This document shows positions 63,861 through 64,000 of a stretch of 64,000 nt of DNA, piece by piece. The notes beneath the pieces were generated by a model, which had not been told where the DNA came from, did no database searches, and worked only from the letters and a program-made list of their open reading frames with translations. The position numbers and the translations under genes were made by a program. The stretch covers positions 1,178,001-1,242,000 of the forward strand of contig JARUPZ010000014.1 of assembly GCA_031213475.1 (NCBI GenBank). Direction: 5' to 3'. The stretch's first letter is position 1; each line of letters begins with the position of its first letter. The stretch comes from Nereocystis luetkeana (Eukaryota > Sar > Phaeophyceae > Laminariales > Laminariaceae).

Positions 63861-64000
63861 CTGCACCCAAGCGGGATGGGGGAGTGGGGGGTGAGGGTAG
63901 GGTGAGGGGGGGGAGGTCAAGTACTCGCATCACCGTGCCTCCTCGCTTCGAAATATACCCAAGCAGGAGGGGAGGGGGGGGGGAATAGGGGGAGTGGAGG

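Noticed and set aside
1-64000. Integrated phaeovirus (EsV-1-type) genes
   Set aside because: Apart from the EsV-1-7-like finger inside a spliced host gene, no viral gene was recognised.

Overview
This window is nuclear DNA of a eukaryote, most likely a stramenopile alga and probably a brown alga of the Ectocarpus type. The evidence is small GC-rich exons separated by 0.3-3 kb introns, frequent GC-AG introns, C/G homopolymer tracts next to exons, many introns built of minisatellites, and an EsV-1-7-like Cys/His finger. The species assignment is inference. No rRNA gene, CRISPR array, operon or bacterial feature is present. Most long frames here are low-complexity shadows. I therefore built gene models by hand from protein motifs, splice sites and reading-phase continuity.

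Plus strand, about 2.4-26.5 kb: one 15-exon gene for a class II-type histone deacetylase of about 1009 aa. All catalytic residues are present and all internal phases agree. Its introns hold a 460-bp (TGCTG)n tract that ends at a splice acceptor, several minisatellites, two palindromic MITE families, and two extra in-frame copies of the end of exon 14 in which the catalytic Tyr codon is Cys.

Minus strand, 61.4 down to 29.8 kb: about 25 exons join in phase into one very large gene of about 3587 codons. From N to C terminus it has an Ala/Gly/Ser/Pro-rich region, a C-x4-C-x13-C-x2-H finger, two CXXC (CpG-binding type) zinc fingers, an acidic region, a third Cys-rich segment, a Gln-rich segment, a coiled coil, and a degenerate HDAC-like domain. 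That domain keeps the zinc ligands but has lost the first His of the His-His pair and the catalytic Tyr. The last exon lies tail to tail with the active HDAC gene, 3.4 kb away. Two further phase-compatible exons at 63.0-63.9 kb may extend this gene off the right edge. A CXXC reader fused to a pseudo-deacetylase is the candidate novel system here.

Mobile and repeat layer: MITE family A (9 copies, TA target site), MITE family B (10 copies), a dispersed repeat with a C-rich tail (13 copies, 8 with the tail pointing at an exon within 100 bp), a tRNA-like SINE head, two A-tailed retroposon copies, and at least 23 exact copies of a 9-bp palindrome TACCWGGTA that resembles transposon excision footprints.

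The left edge (1-395) may hold the end of another plus-strand gene. The stretches 396-2434, 26474-29835 and 61399-63022 contain no convincing coding sequence.
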